38,351 nt of DNA from Candidatus Avelusimicrobium gallinaceum (GCA_944324965.1 CALUYH010000012.1:1-38351); one strand, 5' to 3'; shown: positions 16,094-24,902, numbered from the stretch's first letter. Program-made: numbers and translations. The notes: generated by a model not told the origin, from the letters alone.

Positions 16094-17893
16094 ATGAAAC
16101 TTTCGGATTATTTGGTCAAGAAATTGGAAAAATACGGCGTCCGCCAGGTGTTTATGGTCACCGGCGGCGGCGCGATGCACTTGGATGACAGCTTTGGGAA
16201 AAGCACCCAAATCAAACGCATTTTTAACCACAACGAACAGGCCGTTGCCATGAGCGCCGAGGCGTATGCCCGCACCGGCCAACAACTGGCGGTAGCGTGC
16301 GTGACAACCGGCCCCGGCGGGTTGAATTGTTTAAACGGCGTGTTCGGCGCGTGGACGGACAGCGCGCCGGTGTTGTTTATTTCCGGCCAGGTCAAATTTT
16401 CCACCACGATGGCTTCTTGCCCGCAGGTTCCCCTGCGCCAATTGGGGGACCAGGAAGTGGACATTATTTCCGTTGTTAAACCCTTGACCAAATATGCCCA
16501 AATGGTTACCGACCCTTACGAGTTGGACGCCGTGCTGGACGAAGCCGTTTACCGTGCCGCGTCCGGCCGCCCGGGCCCGGTGTGGGTGGATATTCCGCTC
16601 AATGTGCAGGCCGCGCCGGTAGACCCGAAAAAAATGAAAAAATTCCGCCGCCCGTCCGTCCAAAAGCCGTCTTTAGGCAAAACGGCCGCCCGCGTGTGGC
16701 ACATGTTGGAGCGGGCCAAACGGCCGCTGCTGGTGGCGGGAAACGGCATTCATTGTGCGGGCGCTCAATCCGAGTTGCGCCGCCTGCTGGACAAAACCCA
16801 TATACCGGTGGTGACCACTTTTAACGGGTTTGATTTGGTTCCGTCGTCGGACCCGCTGTTTGCCGGACGCATCGGCACAGTGGGCCAGCGCGCGGGCAAT
16901 TTTGCGTTGCAAAACGCCGACGTCATTTTGTTTTTAGGTACGCGTAACAACATCCGCCAGGCCAGCTATAACTGGGAAAATTTTGCCAAAAACGCTAAAA
17001 AAATTATCGTGGATATTGACCCGGCCGAACTCAAAAAGCCTACCGTTCGCCCGGACGTTCCGGTGTGTGCAGACGTGAAGGAGTTTCTCGTAGCGCTGTT
17101 GCGTCAAAAAAGCCCTTTTCAGGCGCCTGCGCCATGGTCAGCATTTTGCCAACGGTTAAAGGCCCAATATCCGCCCTTGCGGGAATTTTCCATTCGTCCT
17201 GCGGATAAAGTGCATCCTTATCTGTTTATGCAGGAACTGGGAAAGCAGTTGCCGAAAGGGGCACGGGTGGCCGCTTCCAACGGCACGGCTTGCGTGGCGT
17301 TTTTCCAGGCGTTTGAGTCCAAGGCGGGGCAGCGGCTGCTACTCAACTCGGGCGATGCGTCTATGGGATACGGTTTGCCGGCGGCTATCGGAATGTGTGC
17401 GGCCGGAGGCTGCAAGGACACCGTCTGCCTGGAAGGGGACGGGAGCATTATGATGAATTTGCAGGAATTGCAGACCGTCAAAACCAACCGCCTGCCTCTT
17501 AAAATTTTTGTCATTAAAAACGGCGAATACATTTCCATCATTCAAACCCAACGGAACTTTTTTAACGGACGCTTAACCGGCTGCAATGTGCAGAGCGGGG
17601 TGGAAGTGCCGGATTTTGTAAAAGTAGCCAAAGCGTTTGGGTTGCCCGCGATGCGTATCGGTAAAAACAAAGATTTAAAAGCCGGCATTCGCCGCGTGTT
17701 GCAAACACCCGGCCCGGTAGTGTGCGAACTGGATTGCACGCACGATTATACGTTTGCGCCCAAACTTTCCGCCCGCAAATTGCCGGACGGCACGATGGTC
17801 AGCCCGTCGTTGGAAGATATGTTCCCGTTCCTGGACCGCAAAGAAATGGAAGAAATCCAATTTTCTGCCAAACAGATAGGGAAAGATAAATGA
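16094..17893 (+). CDS. ThDP-dependent acetolactate synthase-like enzyme
   Basis: The protein has 599 aa with the three domains of the acetolactate synthase family. The N-terminal Pyr domain carries the catalytic Glu48 (HNEQAVAMSAEAYAR) and the central domain follows. The C-terminal PP domain has GDASMGYGLPAAIG and Gly448-Asp449-Gly450 leading to the KN that ends the ThDP/Mg motif. It likely decarboxylates pyruvate (or a related 2-ketoacid) and transfers a two-carbon unit. YerE, the homologous flavoenzyme of yersiniose synthesis, adds such a unit to C4 of CDP-4-keto-3,6-dideoxyglucose, and the adjacent rfbFGH would make exactly that acceptor. The ATG at 16094 has AGAAGG upstream; a TTG 17 codons earlier, inside the aldolase gene, is less likely. 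Confidence 0.9.
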   Translation: MKLSDYLVKKLEKYGVRQVFMVTGGGAMHLDDSFGKSTQIKRIFNHNEQAVAMSAEAYARTGQQLAVACVTTGPGGLNCLNGVFGAWTDSAPVLFISGQVKFSTTMASCPQVPLRQLGDQEVDIISVVKPLTKYAQMVTDPYELDAVLDEAVYRAASGRPGPVWVDIPLNVQAAPVDPKKMKKFRRPSVQKPSLGKTAARVWHMLERAKRPLLVAGNGIHCAGAQSELRRLLDKTHIPVVTTFNGFDLVPSSDPLFAGRIGTVGQRAGNFALQNADVILFLGTRNNIRQASYNWENFAKNAKKIIVDIDPAELKKPTVRPDVPVCADVKEFLVALLRQKSPFQAPAPWSAFCQRLKAQYPPLREFSIRPADKVHPYLFMQELGKQLPKGARVAASNGTACVAFFQAFESKAGQRLLLNSGDASMGYGLPAAIGMCAAGGCKDTVCLEGDGSIMMNLQELQTVKTNRLPLKIFVIKNGEYISIIQTQRNFFNGRLTGCNVQSGVEVPDFVKVAKAFGLPAMRIGKNKDLKAGIRRVLQTPGPVVCELDCTHDYTFAPKLSARKLPDGTMVSPSLEDMFPFLDRKEMEEIQFSAKQIGKDK

Positions 17894-18306
17894 TTAAACA
17901 ATGGTTTGGGCAGTTGGTGCGTTTGATCAGCCGATTTACCCGGCTGCCCGAGCAGTTTGTCACATTCCTGTTTGTGGGCGTATTAAATACGCTGGTGGGA
18001 TATTTGCTGTATGTTTTCTTTGTGTGGGTGGGGTGCAACTATATTTTTGCGCCGCTGTTTTCCACGATATTGGGCGTACTGTTTAATTTTAAAACCATCG
18101 GCGTGATTGTGTTTAAAAGCCACAACAACCGGCTGCTGGGCAAGTTTTTTGGCGTATACGGCATGGTGTATGTGTGTAACGTGCTGGGCCTTAAATGCCT
18201 GGATAAGGTCGGTGTAACCAATATGTACATTGCGGGGGCGATCCTTGTGTTGCCGCTTGCGCTGTTGGGGTTTTGCTTAAATAAAAAATGGGTGTTTAAG
18301 GCGTAA
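17890..18306 (+). CDS. GtrA-family membrane protein
   Basis: The protein has 138 aa with four predicted membrane helices (about residues 20-42, 46-66, 84-104 and 110-132). The start LPEQFVTFLFVGVLNTLVGYLLY is typical of GtrA. GtrA proteins are thought to flip undecaprenyl-phosphate-linked sugars across the inner membrane, working with a GtrB-type transferase, which is the very next gene. Overlaps the ThDP gene by 4 bp. Confidence 0.9.
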   Translation: MIKQWFGQLVRLISRFTRLPEQFVTFLFVGVLNTLVGYLLYVFFVWVGCNYIFAPLFSTILGVLFNFKTIGVIVFKSHNNRLLGKFFGVYGMVYVCNVLGLKCLDKVGVTNMYIAGAILVLPLALLGFCLNKKWVFKA

Positions 18307-18307
18307 T

Positions 18308-19249
18308 ATGAAAAAGAAAATTTCTATTGTTTCCAGTGCCTATAACGAGGAAGAAAACGTCCGCGATTTGTACGAACAGGTAAAAGCGCAAATGCTGCAA
18401 CTGGCAGACAAATACGATTACGAACAAATCGTGCTGGATAATGCTTCTACGGACGGGACTTTGTCCGTCTTGCGCGAAATTGCCGCGCAGGACAAACGGT
18501 TTAAAGTAATAGCCAATGCGCGAAATTTCGGGCATATTCGCTCGCCGTATTATGGTATTTTGCAGGGGTCGGGCGATGCGGTTATTTACTTAGCGTCCGA
18601 CTTGCAGGACCCGCCTTCCTTGATTCCTCAGTTTGTTGCCGTGTGGGAACAAGGCTATAAGGTGGTTTTAGCGCAAAAACAAACCAGTAAAGAATCGCTG
18701 GTATTTTTTGCCGTGCGGCGTTTGTATTATCGGCTGCTAAATTGGGTGAACGATTCCGGCGCCAAGCTGGAGCCTAACTGCACGGGGTTTGGCTTATACG
18801 ATAAATGCGTAATCGAAGAGCTGCGCAAATTACAAGATCCTTACCCGTATTTGCGCGGACTGGTGTGCGAGTTGGGCTATGCGCATAAACTTATCCCGTT
18901 TGAACAACCCTTGCGAAAACGCGGGTTTACCAAAAACAATTTCTACACGCTCTATGATAACGCGATGATTGGTTTTACCAACCACTCCAAAGTGCCGCTT
19001 CGCTTGGCGGCGCTGGGTGGGTTTGCGTTGGGGATAATCAGCCTGTTTTTAGCACTGGTGTATTTGGTGCTGAAGCTTCTTTATTGGGAACGCTTTCCGA
19101 TGGGGACGGCTCCTTTGCTGTTGGCGGTATTATTCTTTTCCAGCGTCCAGTTGTTTTTTATTGGTATTATTGGGGAATATATCGGCGCTATTTTAACGCA
19201 AGTACTAAAGCGCCCCCTGGTGATAGAAAAAGAGCGAATTAATTTTTAA
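18308..19249 (+). CDS. GtrB-like family 2 glycosyltransferase
   Basis: The protein has 313 aa. The GT2 (DPM1/GtrB) catalytic domain shows SSAYNEEENV near residue 9, LDNASTDGT and the ASDLQDPP metal/nucleotide site near residue 96. Two membrane helices follow (about 236-258 and 270-292), after which the chain ends with YIGAILTQVLKRPL. It is expected to load a sugar onto undecaprenyl phosphate for flipping by the adjacent GtrA (1-bp gap). The donor sugar could be the CDP-dideoxy/branched sugar or a UDP-sugar; the sequence does not decide. Confidence 0.9.
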   Translation: MKKKISIVSSAYNEEENVRDLYEQVKAQMLQLADKYDYEQIVLDNASTDGTLSVLREIAAQDKRFKVIANARNFGHIRSPYYGILQGSGDAVIYLASDLQDPPSLIPQFVAVWEQGYKVVLAQKQTSKESLVFFAVRRLYYRLLNWVNDSGAKLEPNCTGFGLYDKCVIEELRKLQDPYPYLRGLVCELGYAHKLIPFEQPLRKRGFTKNNFYTLYDNAMIGFTNHSKVPLRLAALGGFALGIISLFLALVYLVLKLLYWERFPMGTAPLLLAVLFFSSVQLFFIGIIGEYIGAILTQVLKRPLVIEKERINF

Positions 19250-19285
19250 ATGCCGATGACATAGTTCCCAAGGAGCAAAATATTT

Positions 19286-20293
19286 ATGAATTTAAAAGAA
19301 CAGTTGCAAATTATTCTTATTACGTACAATCGGTGCGCATATTTGGAACGTACGTTAAAACAGGTATTAGCGGTCAATTCTCCCGTGCGAGATTTCCCCA
19401 TTTTAGTGTTGGATAATAATTCTACAGATGGGACTCAGGCACTGGTTCAGCGGTTGCAACAAAATCATACCTCTCTTTCATACCATAAAAATTCCTATAA
19501 CTTGGGTTTGGGCGGAAACATCGCAAGAGCATTAGAAATAGGTTCTCGGGAATATTTGTGGGTATTATGCGATGATGATTTGTTTGATTTTGGCAACTGG
19601 CCGGAAGTAGAAAAATTTTTGAATGCCGGTGAACGGTGCGTATGCGTTTCCCGATATGCATTACCCGAAGAACATAAAAATGATCCGGCTTACCAGCTAT
19701 TGCAAATGTCTTTTGTACCAGCTACCATTTTCCATAAATCACTTTTTAATGATACTGTAATGTTCAATGTTACTGGAAACATCTATACGCTTTTCCCTCA
19801 TTTATGCCCATTGGTCGCTTATTTGAGCCACGGCGGAAGAATTGCCGTCGTGGAACACGCCGTTGTTTCCCGCAAAGAAACCGCCAGCGCGGCGGATTGT
19901 AGCTATTGGCGCGGAGCGGATCCGGGGAACGTCTATCCCCGCTTATACAGCATGCAATGGATAGCAGGCTATAGCGAAATATTGTCTGCACTTAAAAATA
20001 AAAAATTAAAAGCTCACTGCTTAAATGTGGCCACTCACTTCTCGAAAATCGCCCCCAACTTGCTTAAGGCAGTTGGAAGGCTTTTGCGCAAAGCCTACCA
20101 AAATCCGTTGTACTGGGTGCACGTCTATGATTTCGGGGTTCAGTTAAACTTATGGCAAAAAATTGTTTTTTGGCTTTGCAGGATACGGGCATGGCTACAG
20201 TATGGTTTGCTGTATGTTTATCACACACCCGAAGGAACTTTTGTTAAGTTTCTAAATAGGTGGCCGGTTGCTGTGCGTTCCAAAGTGAAATAG
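19286..20293 (+). CDS. family 2 glycosyltransferase
   Basis: The protein has 335 aa. The GT2 fold is clear from ITYNRCAYLERTL, LDNNSTDGTQAL and WVLCDDDLFDF (DDD metal site near residue 99). No N-terminal membrane segment is seen; a hydrophobic patch near residue 285 may bind the membrane. It is a paralog of the gene at 20462 along nearly its whole length (shared LQEQL, SPVR, GNIARA, CDDD, MFPHL/LFPHL). By eye it is distinctly more AT-rich than its neighbours, which suggests a separate origin. AAGGAG lies 11 nt upstream of the ATG. Confidence 0.88.
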   Translation: MNLKEQLQIILITYNRCAYLERTLKQVLAVNSPVRDFPILVLDNNSTDGTQALVQRLQQNHTSLSYHKNSYNLGLGGNIARALEIGSREYLWVLCDDDLFDFGNWPEVEKFLNAGERCVCVSRYALPEEHKNDPAYQLLQMSFVPATIFHKSLFNDTVMFNVTGNIYTLFPHLCPLVAYLSHGGRIAVVEHAVVSRKETASAADCSYWRGADPGNVYPRLYSMQWIAGYSEILSALKNKKLKAHCLNVATHFSKIAPNLLKAVGRLLRKAYQNPLYWVHVYDFGVQLNLWQKIVFWLCRIRAWLQYGLLYVYHTPEGTFVKFLNRWPVAVRSKVK

Positions 20294-20440
20294 GGGTTGT
20301 GATGAAACAAAGTCTATACAAACACACGTTTAGAGCGATGCCTTTGCCCCGGTTCGATTGACGAAATTTTAATCTAAAATAAAGCGGAAAAAGACTACTC
20401 CCGTTTTGTTAGAAGGAAAAGGTTGTACTTACTATTTATT

Positions 20441-20449
20441 TGGTAAAAT
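20441..20449 (+). promoter_or_regulatory. extended -10 promoter of the second GT2 gene
   Basis: TGGTAAAAT, identical to the tgt box, lies 12 nt before the ATG at 20462. A weak TTGTAC (20423-20428) is 15 nt upstream. No Shine-Dalgarno sequence is present. It suggests an internal promoter within the polysaccharide cluster after a 168-bp gap. Confidence 0.4.
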
Positions 20450-20461
20450 TAAGTTTAGAAT

Positions 20462-21394
20462 ATGCACGTCCCCTTGCAAGAACAATTGGAAATTCTTCTT
20501 CCGACCTATAACCGCCGGGAACATTTGTTGCGCACACTTACCCAGCTGACGGCTGCGGAAAGCCCCGTGCGTTCCTGTTCTCTAACCGTATTGGACAACG
20601 CTTCAACGGACGGCTCTTCCGAACTGATTGAAGAATTTGCCGCTAAATTCCCCACGATTAAACACATCCGCCACGCCAAAAATATCGGCGGGAACGGCAA
20701 TATCGCCCGTGCATTTGAACTGGCGCAAAAACCGTATGTGTGGGTTGTGTGCGACGATGACTCCTTCCGCTGGGATGCCTGGCCCGAAATAGAAAACGCC
20801 CTCTTTTCCAATGAATATGACATTTTGCTCACCCGCAAGGACGATTTAAAAGGCACCAGCAATTTGGCCAAAATCGTCCGCCAGCTGACGTTCCTGCCCG
20901 CCGGGATTTACCGCACGGCTAACATCACCGGCGGTGTGCTGATGAATGCGCTTAACAACATCCCCAATATGTTTCCGCACTTGGCGGTGGTATGCGCGGT
21001 GTTGAACAAGAAGGGCCGCATTTTTCTGCCGCAGGGGGAAATTATGGACAAATGCACTGTTGCTGCCCAAACCGGCGACGAATATAGTGTGGCAGGGTAC
21101 GACGTGTATCCGCACCCGTTTGTGGGCAATATGTTTTGGACGGTGGGCTTTTTAAACTCTTTGCAAATGATTGAGGATAAAAAACTCCATGCGTATATCT
21201 TGGAGTACGTGGGCAACCACGGGTTTTTCGGCTATATTTGGGCTTCTTTCCGCAAGAATTACACCCGTTACCACGGGAATAAACTGAACATCGCTTTTGT
21301 AAAAAGCGGGCTGACCGGCTGGCAGCGCGTCAAATTTTTGGTTGCGCGCATTTTGCTTCGCATCGTTACGTTATTTGCCCGCAAACGGAGTTGA
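20462..21394 (+). CDS. family 2 glycosyltransferase (paralog of the preceding one)
   Basis: The protein has 310 aa. GT2 motifs are PTYNRREHLLRTL, LDNASTDGSSEL and WVVCDDDSFRWDAW (DDD near residue 99). Sequence order and spacing match the preceding GT2, but base composition matches the rest of the cluster. It probably adds one residue of the repeat unit from a nucleotide sugar. The gap before it (20294-20461) holds only a 19-codon ORF and a candidate promoter. Confidence 0.88.
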   Translation: MHVPLQEQLEILLPTYNRREHLLRTLTQLTAAESPVRSCSLTVLDNASTDGSSELIEEFAAKFPTIKHIRHAKNIGGNGNIARAFELAQKPYVWVVCDDDSFRWDAWPEIENALFSNEYDILLTRKDDLKGTSNLAKIVRQLTFLPAGIYRTANITGGVLMNALNNIPNMFPHLAVVCAVLNKKGRIFLPQGEIMDKCTVAAQTGDEYSVAGYDVYPHPFVGNMFWTVGFLNSLQMIEDKKLHAYILEYVGNHGFFGYIWASFRKNYTRYHGNKLNIAFVKSGLTGWQRVKFLVARILLRIVTLFARKRS

Positions 21395-21395
21395 T

Positions 21396-21923
21396 ATGAA
21401 ATTTACGCCTTTGCGCCTGCCCGGCGCCTACCTGCTGGAACGAGAAGTGTTTACCGACGAGCGCGGCTCTTTTGCCCGCCAATTTTGCCGCCGGGAAATG
21501 CTGGACCACGGGCTGGATTTTACCGTTTGCCAATGCAATCTGTCCGGCAATAAGCATAAAGGCACGCTGCGCGGGCTACATTACCAAAAAATGCCGTTTC
21601 CGGAGCCGAAAATCGTGAGTTGCTGGAAAGGAAAAGTGTTTGACGTGCTGGTGGACTTGCGGCCCGAATCCCCGTTTTATTTGCAGCATATCAGCCTGGA
21701 GCTGACGGAAAACGATGCGTTCTCCGTCTATGTGCCGCCGCTGGTGGCGCACGGGTTTCAAACGTTGCAGGACGACAGCGTCGTCTACTACCAGCTGGGG
21801 GAATTTTTCCACCCGGAGGCTTACGACGGCGTCCGCTGGAATGACCCCAAGCTCCATATCGCCTGGCCCATTGCGGAAAACATCATCATCAACCAACGGG
21901 ATAATAACTATGCCTTGCTCTAA
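21396..21923 (+). CDS. rfbC: RmlC-like sugar 3,5-epimerase
   Basis: The protein has 175 aa. It is a cupin of the dTDP-4-dehydrorhamnose 3,5-epimerase family: ERGSFARQFC, GTLRGLHYQ with catalytic His62, Lys72, PPLVAHGFQTL and YYQLGEFF with the Tyr pair (131/132). No rmlA, rmlB or rmlD is nearby, so the substrate may instead be the CDP-4-keto-3,6-dideoxyglucose made by rfbFGH, as AscE does in ascarylose synthesis. Symbol given for the family only. The ATG lies 1 bp after the upstream stop; the earlier in-frame start inside the GT2 gene is rejected. Confidence 0.85.
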   Translation: MKFTPLRLPGAYLLEREVFTDERGSFARQFCRREMLDHGLDFTVCQCNLSGNKHKGTLRGLHYQKMPFPEPKIVSCWKGKVFDVLVDLRPESPFYLQHISLELTENDAFSVYVPPLVAHGFQTLQDDSVVYYQLGEFFHPEAYDGVRWNDPKLHIAWPIAENIIINQRDNNYALL

Positions 21924-22797
21924 AAAAGTGTTTGTCACCGGGGCAACCGGTTTGATTGGAAAAGAATTGTTAAAACCGCTGACCGAAGCGGGGTTTGACG
22001 TGTTTGCGCTGACGATTGACGAACACAATCCCGCCGTGCCCGGCGTTTGCTGGGTAAAGGGCAACCTGTTTGACGAAACGTTTATTGCGCGCACGTTGGG
22101 GGAAATCCGCCCCGAATATCTGCTGAATATGGCCTGGTGTGCTACGGGCGATTATGCGGTATCCAACCTCAATTTTGATTTTGTCCGCGCGGGGCTTGGC
22201 TTGCTTAAACACTTTGCCGCGTGCGGCGGGAAAAGAGTCGTTTTTGCCGGCACTTGCTTTGAGTATGCGTTGTCGGATCATCCGATTTTGGAAACCGACC
22301 CCGTTGCGCCGCCCAATCCGTATGCCTGCTGCAAAAACGCCCTGCACCAGATGGCGGAATCTTTTTGCCGGCAGAATCACATCAGCTTCGGTTACGGGCG
22401 CATTTTTTACGTGTACGGCCGCCGCGAACATCCTTCCCGCTTAACGGCCGGTATTATCAACGCCTTGCGCGCGGGAAACCCGTACGAAATTAAATTTTCG
22501 CACTTGCGGCGCGATTATATGTACAGCAAAGATATTGCCGGCGCTTTCGTAAAATTATTGGACAGCCCGGTGGAAGGCGCCGTAAACATTTGCACGGGGA
22601 AAGCGGTGTCGCTGGCGGAATACGCCACGACGTTGGGCACCTTGCTGAACCGGACGGATTTGTTGGTGCTTAAACAGGAACCCACTTCCCAGCCGCTTAC
22701 TATTGTGGGAGACAATACCCGCCTGACCCGTGAAGTGGGCTTTGTGCCGGCCTATTCGCTGCAAGAAGGCCTGCAGAAAGTGGTGGAGGAAAACTAA
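21910..22797 (+). CDS. NAD(P)-dependent SDR sugar reductase/epimerase
   Basis: The protein has 295 aa. It has GATGLIG (residues 11-17), Thr115 in the AGTCFEY segment and the Tyr138/Lys142 pair (YACCK), so it is a complete extended SDR. It overlaps the 3,5-epimerase by 14 bp. A paired epimerase and ketoreductase would convert a CDP-4-keto-dideoxysugar to an L-sugar such as ascarylose, or complete another 6-deoxyhexose; that assignment is inference. The true start is the ATG at 21910; an open frame continuing upstream is a shadow of the epimerase gene. Confidence 0.86.
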   Translation: MPCSKKVFVTGATGLIGKELLKPLTEAGFDVFALTIDEHNPAVPGVCWVKGNLFDETFIARTLGEIRPEYLLNMAWCATGDYAVSNLNFDFVRAGLGLLKHFAACGGKRVVFAGTCFEYALSDHPILETDPVAPPNPYACCKNALHQMAESFCRQNHISFGYGRIFYVYGRREHPSRLTAGIINALRAGNPYEIKFSHLRRDYMYSKDIAGAFVKLLDSPVEGAVNICTGKAVSLAEYATTLGTLLNRTDLLVLKQEPTSQPLTIVGDNTRLTREVGFVPAYSLQEGLQKVVEEN

Positions 22798-23757
22798 ATG
22801 AAACCTATCGCGGTGATGTGTGCTTCCAGCCGGTTTTATGCATTTGCCTTGTATGTAAGTTTGTGGAGTTTTTTGAAAAATTCTCCCCGCCTGGCAGCTG
22901 CCGCCGATATTTACATTTATGCCTACGCGTGGGACGAACCGCTCAAACAAATTTTCCGCTCGTTAGGCAATTTCCACATTATAGACTACGACCTGCCTGC
23001 CGATATTGAACGCACGCCGTTTATTCGCCGCTTTACGCCTGCACTGTATTCCCGTTTTGAAGCGTTTTCGCTCTTGGAAAAGTACGAACGCGTGATTTGC
23101 CTGGATTCGGATATTCTGGTGCAGAAAGAACTGTTCCCGGTGCTGTCCGAGTTTCACGGTCCGATTGCCTTGACCGTGGACGATTGCCCGACGGTGCAAA
23201 ATAATTTTCTGCGCCCTATCCCCGGCTATGATATGAGTGTCCCTTGCTACAACGCAGGGTTTATCGTGCTCAATCGGGAGGCTTTTGCCGTATCCGGGGG
23301 CCAAATCCGGCAGTGGCTGTACCGCATGCTCAAGCAATACGCCGATTGCGTGTATTTGGGGGACCAGGGCCTGATTAATTTAATGCTGCAGGAATTTTCC
23401 CTGCCGGTGGAAATTTGTTCTCCGCTGTATAACTTGCCCGCTTCGTCCGGCAAGAAAGAATTAAAAAAAGCCTTTATCGTGCATTCCACGGGACACCGCA
23501 AATTTTGGTGCTATTACTTTTTTAAACAGTGGGTGGACGGCTATACCAAATGGCGCCAGGCGGGAGGGAACGCCACGACCGTGCGGCCGGATTCCGCCCG
23601 GTGGCACCGCTGGGTGAGCAAAAAGATTACGCCGCAAAATCGTATCTTTTGGGAACTGGCTCCGGACGGGTTCAAATACCCGGGTAAATTCCTATTGTTT
23701 GCCTTGGAATACCGCCGCGCCTATCCGCAGGAAAAAGCCGTTCCTGACAAAGCGTAG
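22798..23757 (+). CDS. family 8 glycosyltransferase
   Basis: The protein has 319 aa. The GT8 features are CLDSDILVQ with the DxD metal site (Asp103, Asp105), CYNAGFIVLNREAF near residue 150, YLGDQGLINL near residue 186 and the late HSTGHRKFW. GT8 enzymes are retaining transferases of hexoses or hexuronates in LPS core and capsule assembly. The ATG directly follows the stop of the SDR. It is the last gene of the polysaccharide unit, and a terminator follows. Confidence 0.9.
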   Translation: MKPIAVMCASSRFYAFALYVSLWSFLKNSPRLAAAADIYIYAYAWDEPLKQIFRSLGNFHIIDYDLPADIERTPFIRRFTPALYSRFEAFSLLEKYERVICLDSDILVQKELFPVLSEFHGPIALTVDDCPTVQNNFLRPIPGYDMSVPCYNAGFIVLNREAFAVSGGQIRQWLYRMLKQYADCVYLGDQGLINLMLQEFSLPVEICSPLYNLPASSGKKELKKAFIVHSTGHRKFWCYYFFKQWVDGYTKWRQAGGNATTVRPDSARWHRWVSKKITPQNRIFWELAPDGFKYPGKFLLFALEYRRAYPQEKAVPDKA

Positions 23758-23781
23758 CACACGGAAAAGAGGATTTACAGG

Positions 23782-23806
23782 AAGGGCCGCCGGTCGGGCG
23801 GCCCTT
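23782..23806. terminator. terminator between convergent genes
   Basis: A 10-bp stem (AAGGGCCGCC with GGCGGCCCTT) closes a GGTCG loop, with a TTTTGGTTT tail on the plus strand. It ends the polysaccharide transcript and faces the convergent methyltransferase gene. Confidence 0.7.
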
Positions 23807-23812
23807 TTGGTT

Positions 23813-24835
23813 TCAGATTTTGCAGCGGATCAGCGTATAGGCAAAACGACCCATTTGGTCAAAAATTTTGTCTATTTTCAGCCCGGCTTTTTGGATACAT
23901 TCCTGCATTTCGGCCAGGCTGTACATTTTGCTGTTGCCGTTGGCCAGGTTGGTAAAATACAGCGAAATGTGGTTCAAACAGAACACGGCGGCGTCGTATT
24001 GCTGGCGGTCGCGCAGCGGTTCCAAGATGTAGATTTCGCTGTGGGGGGAAGCGGCCTTTTTGACTTTCTTTAAAATAGCCACGATTTCCTGCGGGGAAAA
24101 ACAATCCAAAAACTGGCTCATCAAAAACGCATCCGCCCCCTGCGGAATGACGGATTTTTTGTCCAGCAGGTTGGCCGCCGCAAACGCGGCGCGCTTGCCG
24201 TATTTTTTAAGGTTCTTTTTGGCTACGGCCAGCTGGCCGGGCAAATCCACCAGCGTTACGCGTACGTTTTTGTCGTAGGACAGGCATTTATTCGCCCATT
24301 TGCCGGTGTTGCCGCCGATGTCAAAAATCATCTTGGGGGACGAAGCAAACACGATAGGTAAAATTTCCGGGAAGGCGATGTCCGAATAAAAATGGTCAAA
24401 CGCAAACCAGCTCTTGCGGTTGGGGGCCGGCAGGCGGGAAAGTCCCTCGTAAATGGTTTTCCAGCGGCCGAACACCTTTAAACCGGTCGGTTTTCCCTTT
24501 TTTAACGAGTTTTGCAAATCAAACATTCCCTGGTAACACACGTCGTTTACAAAATCCATATTCACGCGGGTCATCGGGTCGTACAGGATGAACCACCCGG
24601 CAGGGGTGATGTTGTAAAGGTGGTCTTGGCGGGAAACGAGCCCCAGGTCCGTGCCGATGTCCAGCAGCACCTGCACGGCATAGCGCGAGAGGTGCGTTTT
24701 CTTCGCCAGGGTGTCGGCGTCGGCGGGGGCATTGTTGAGGGCTTCCAATATCCCCAGGTCGCGCAGGGCGCGGGCGGCCTGAAAACTGATTGGCGCGAAA
24801 ACGATTTTTTGCGCGTCAAACGCTACGTCCGCCAT
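23813..24835 (-). CDS. class I SAM-dependent O-methyltransferase
   Basis: The protein has 340 aa. An N-terminal winged-helix dimerisation domain (ALRDLGILEALN, then KKTHLSRYAVQVLLD) precedes the SAM-binding Rossmann domain (FDIGGNTGKWA, VTLVDLPGQL, FLMSQFLDCFSPQE). This layout is that of small-molecule O-methyltransferases, and methyltransferases accompany aryl-polyene and flexirubin clusters, where they can methylate the aryl head group. Here it is divergent from the polyene operon. A start 22 codons upstream (24901) is possible; 24835 is preferred because the extra basic tail is unlike the family. Confidence 0.82.
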   Translation of the reverse strand: MADVAFDAQKIVFAPISFQAARALRDLGILEALNNAPADADTLAKKTHLSRYAVQVLLDIGTDLGLVSRQDHLYNITPAGWFILYDPMTRVNMDFVNDVCYQGMFDLQNSLKKGKPTGLKVFGRWKTIYEGLSRLPAPNRKSWFAFDHFYSDIAFPEILPIVFASSPKMIFDIGGNTGKWANKCLSYDKNVRVTLVDLPGQLAVAKKNLKKYGKRAAFAAANLLDKKSVIPQGADAFLMSQFLDCFSPQEIVAILKKVKKAASPHSEIYILEPLRDRQQYDAAVFCLNHISLYFTNLANGNSKMYSLAEMQECIQKAGLKIDKIFDQMGRFAYTLIRCKI

Positions 24836-24902
24836 GGTGCGTTTATCCGTGCGTTTGCGACGGTAAACTGTATTGTGTTTTGGGTTGTTTTTAGTTATCA
24901 TA

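Noticed and set aside
20302..20361. 19-codon ORF (MKQSLYKHTFRAMPLPRFD) between the two GT2 genes
   Set aside because: Too short, no Shine-Dalgarno sequence and no recognisable motif. It could be a gene remnant but cannot be supported.
24836..24901. 22-residue N-terminal extension of the methyltransferase
   Set aside because: Basic, low-complexity and unlike the family N-terminus. Kept as an alternative start only, since neither start has a Shine-Dalgarno sequence.
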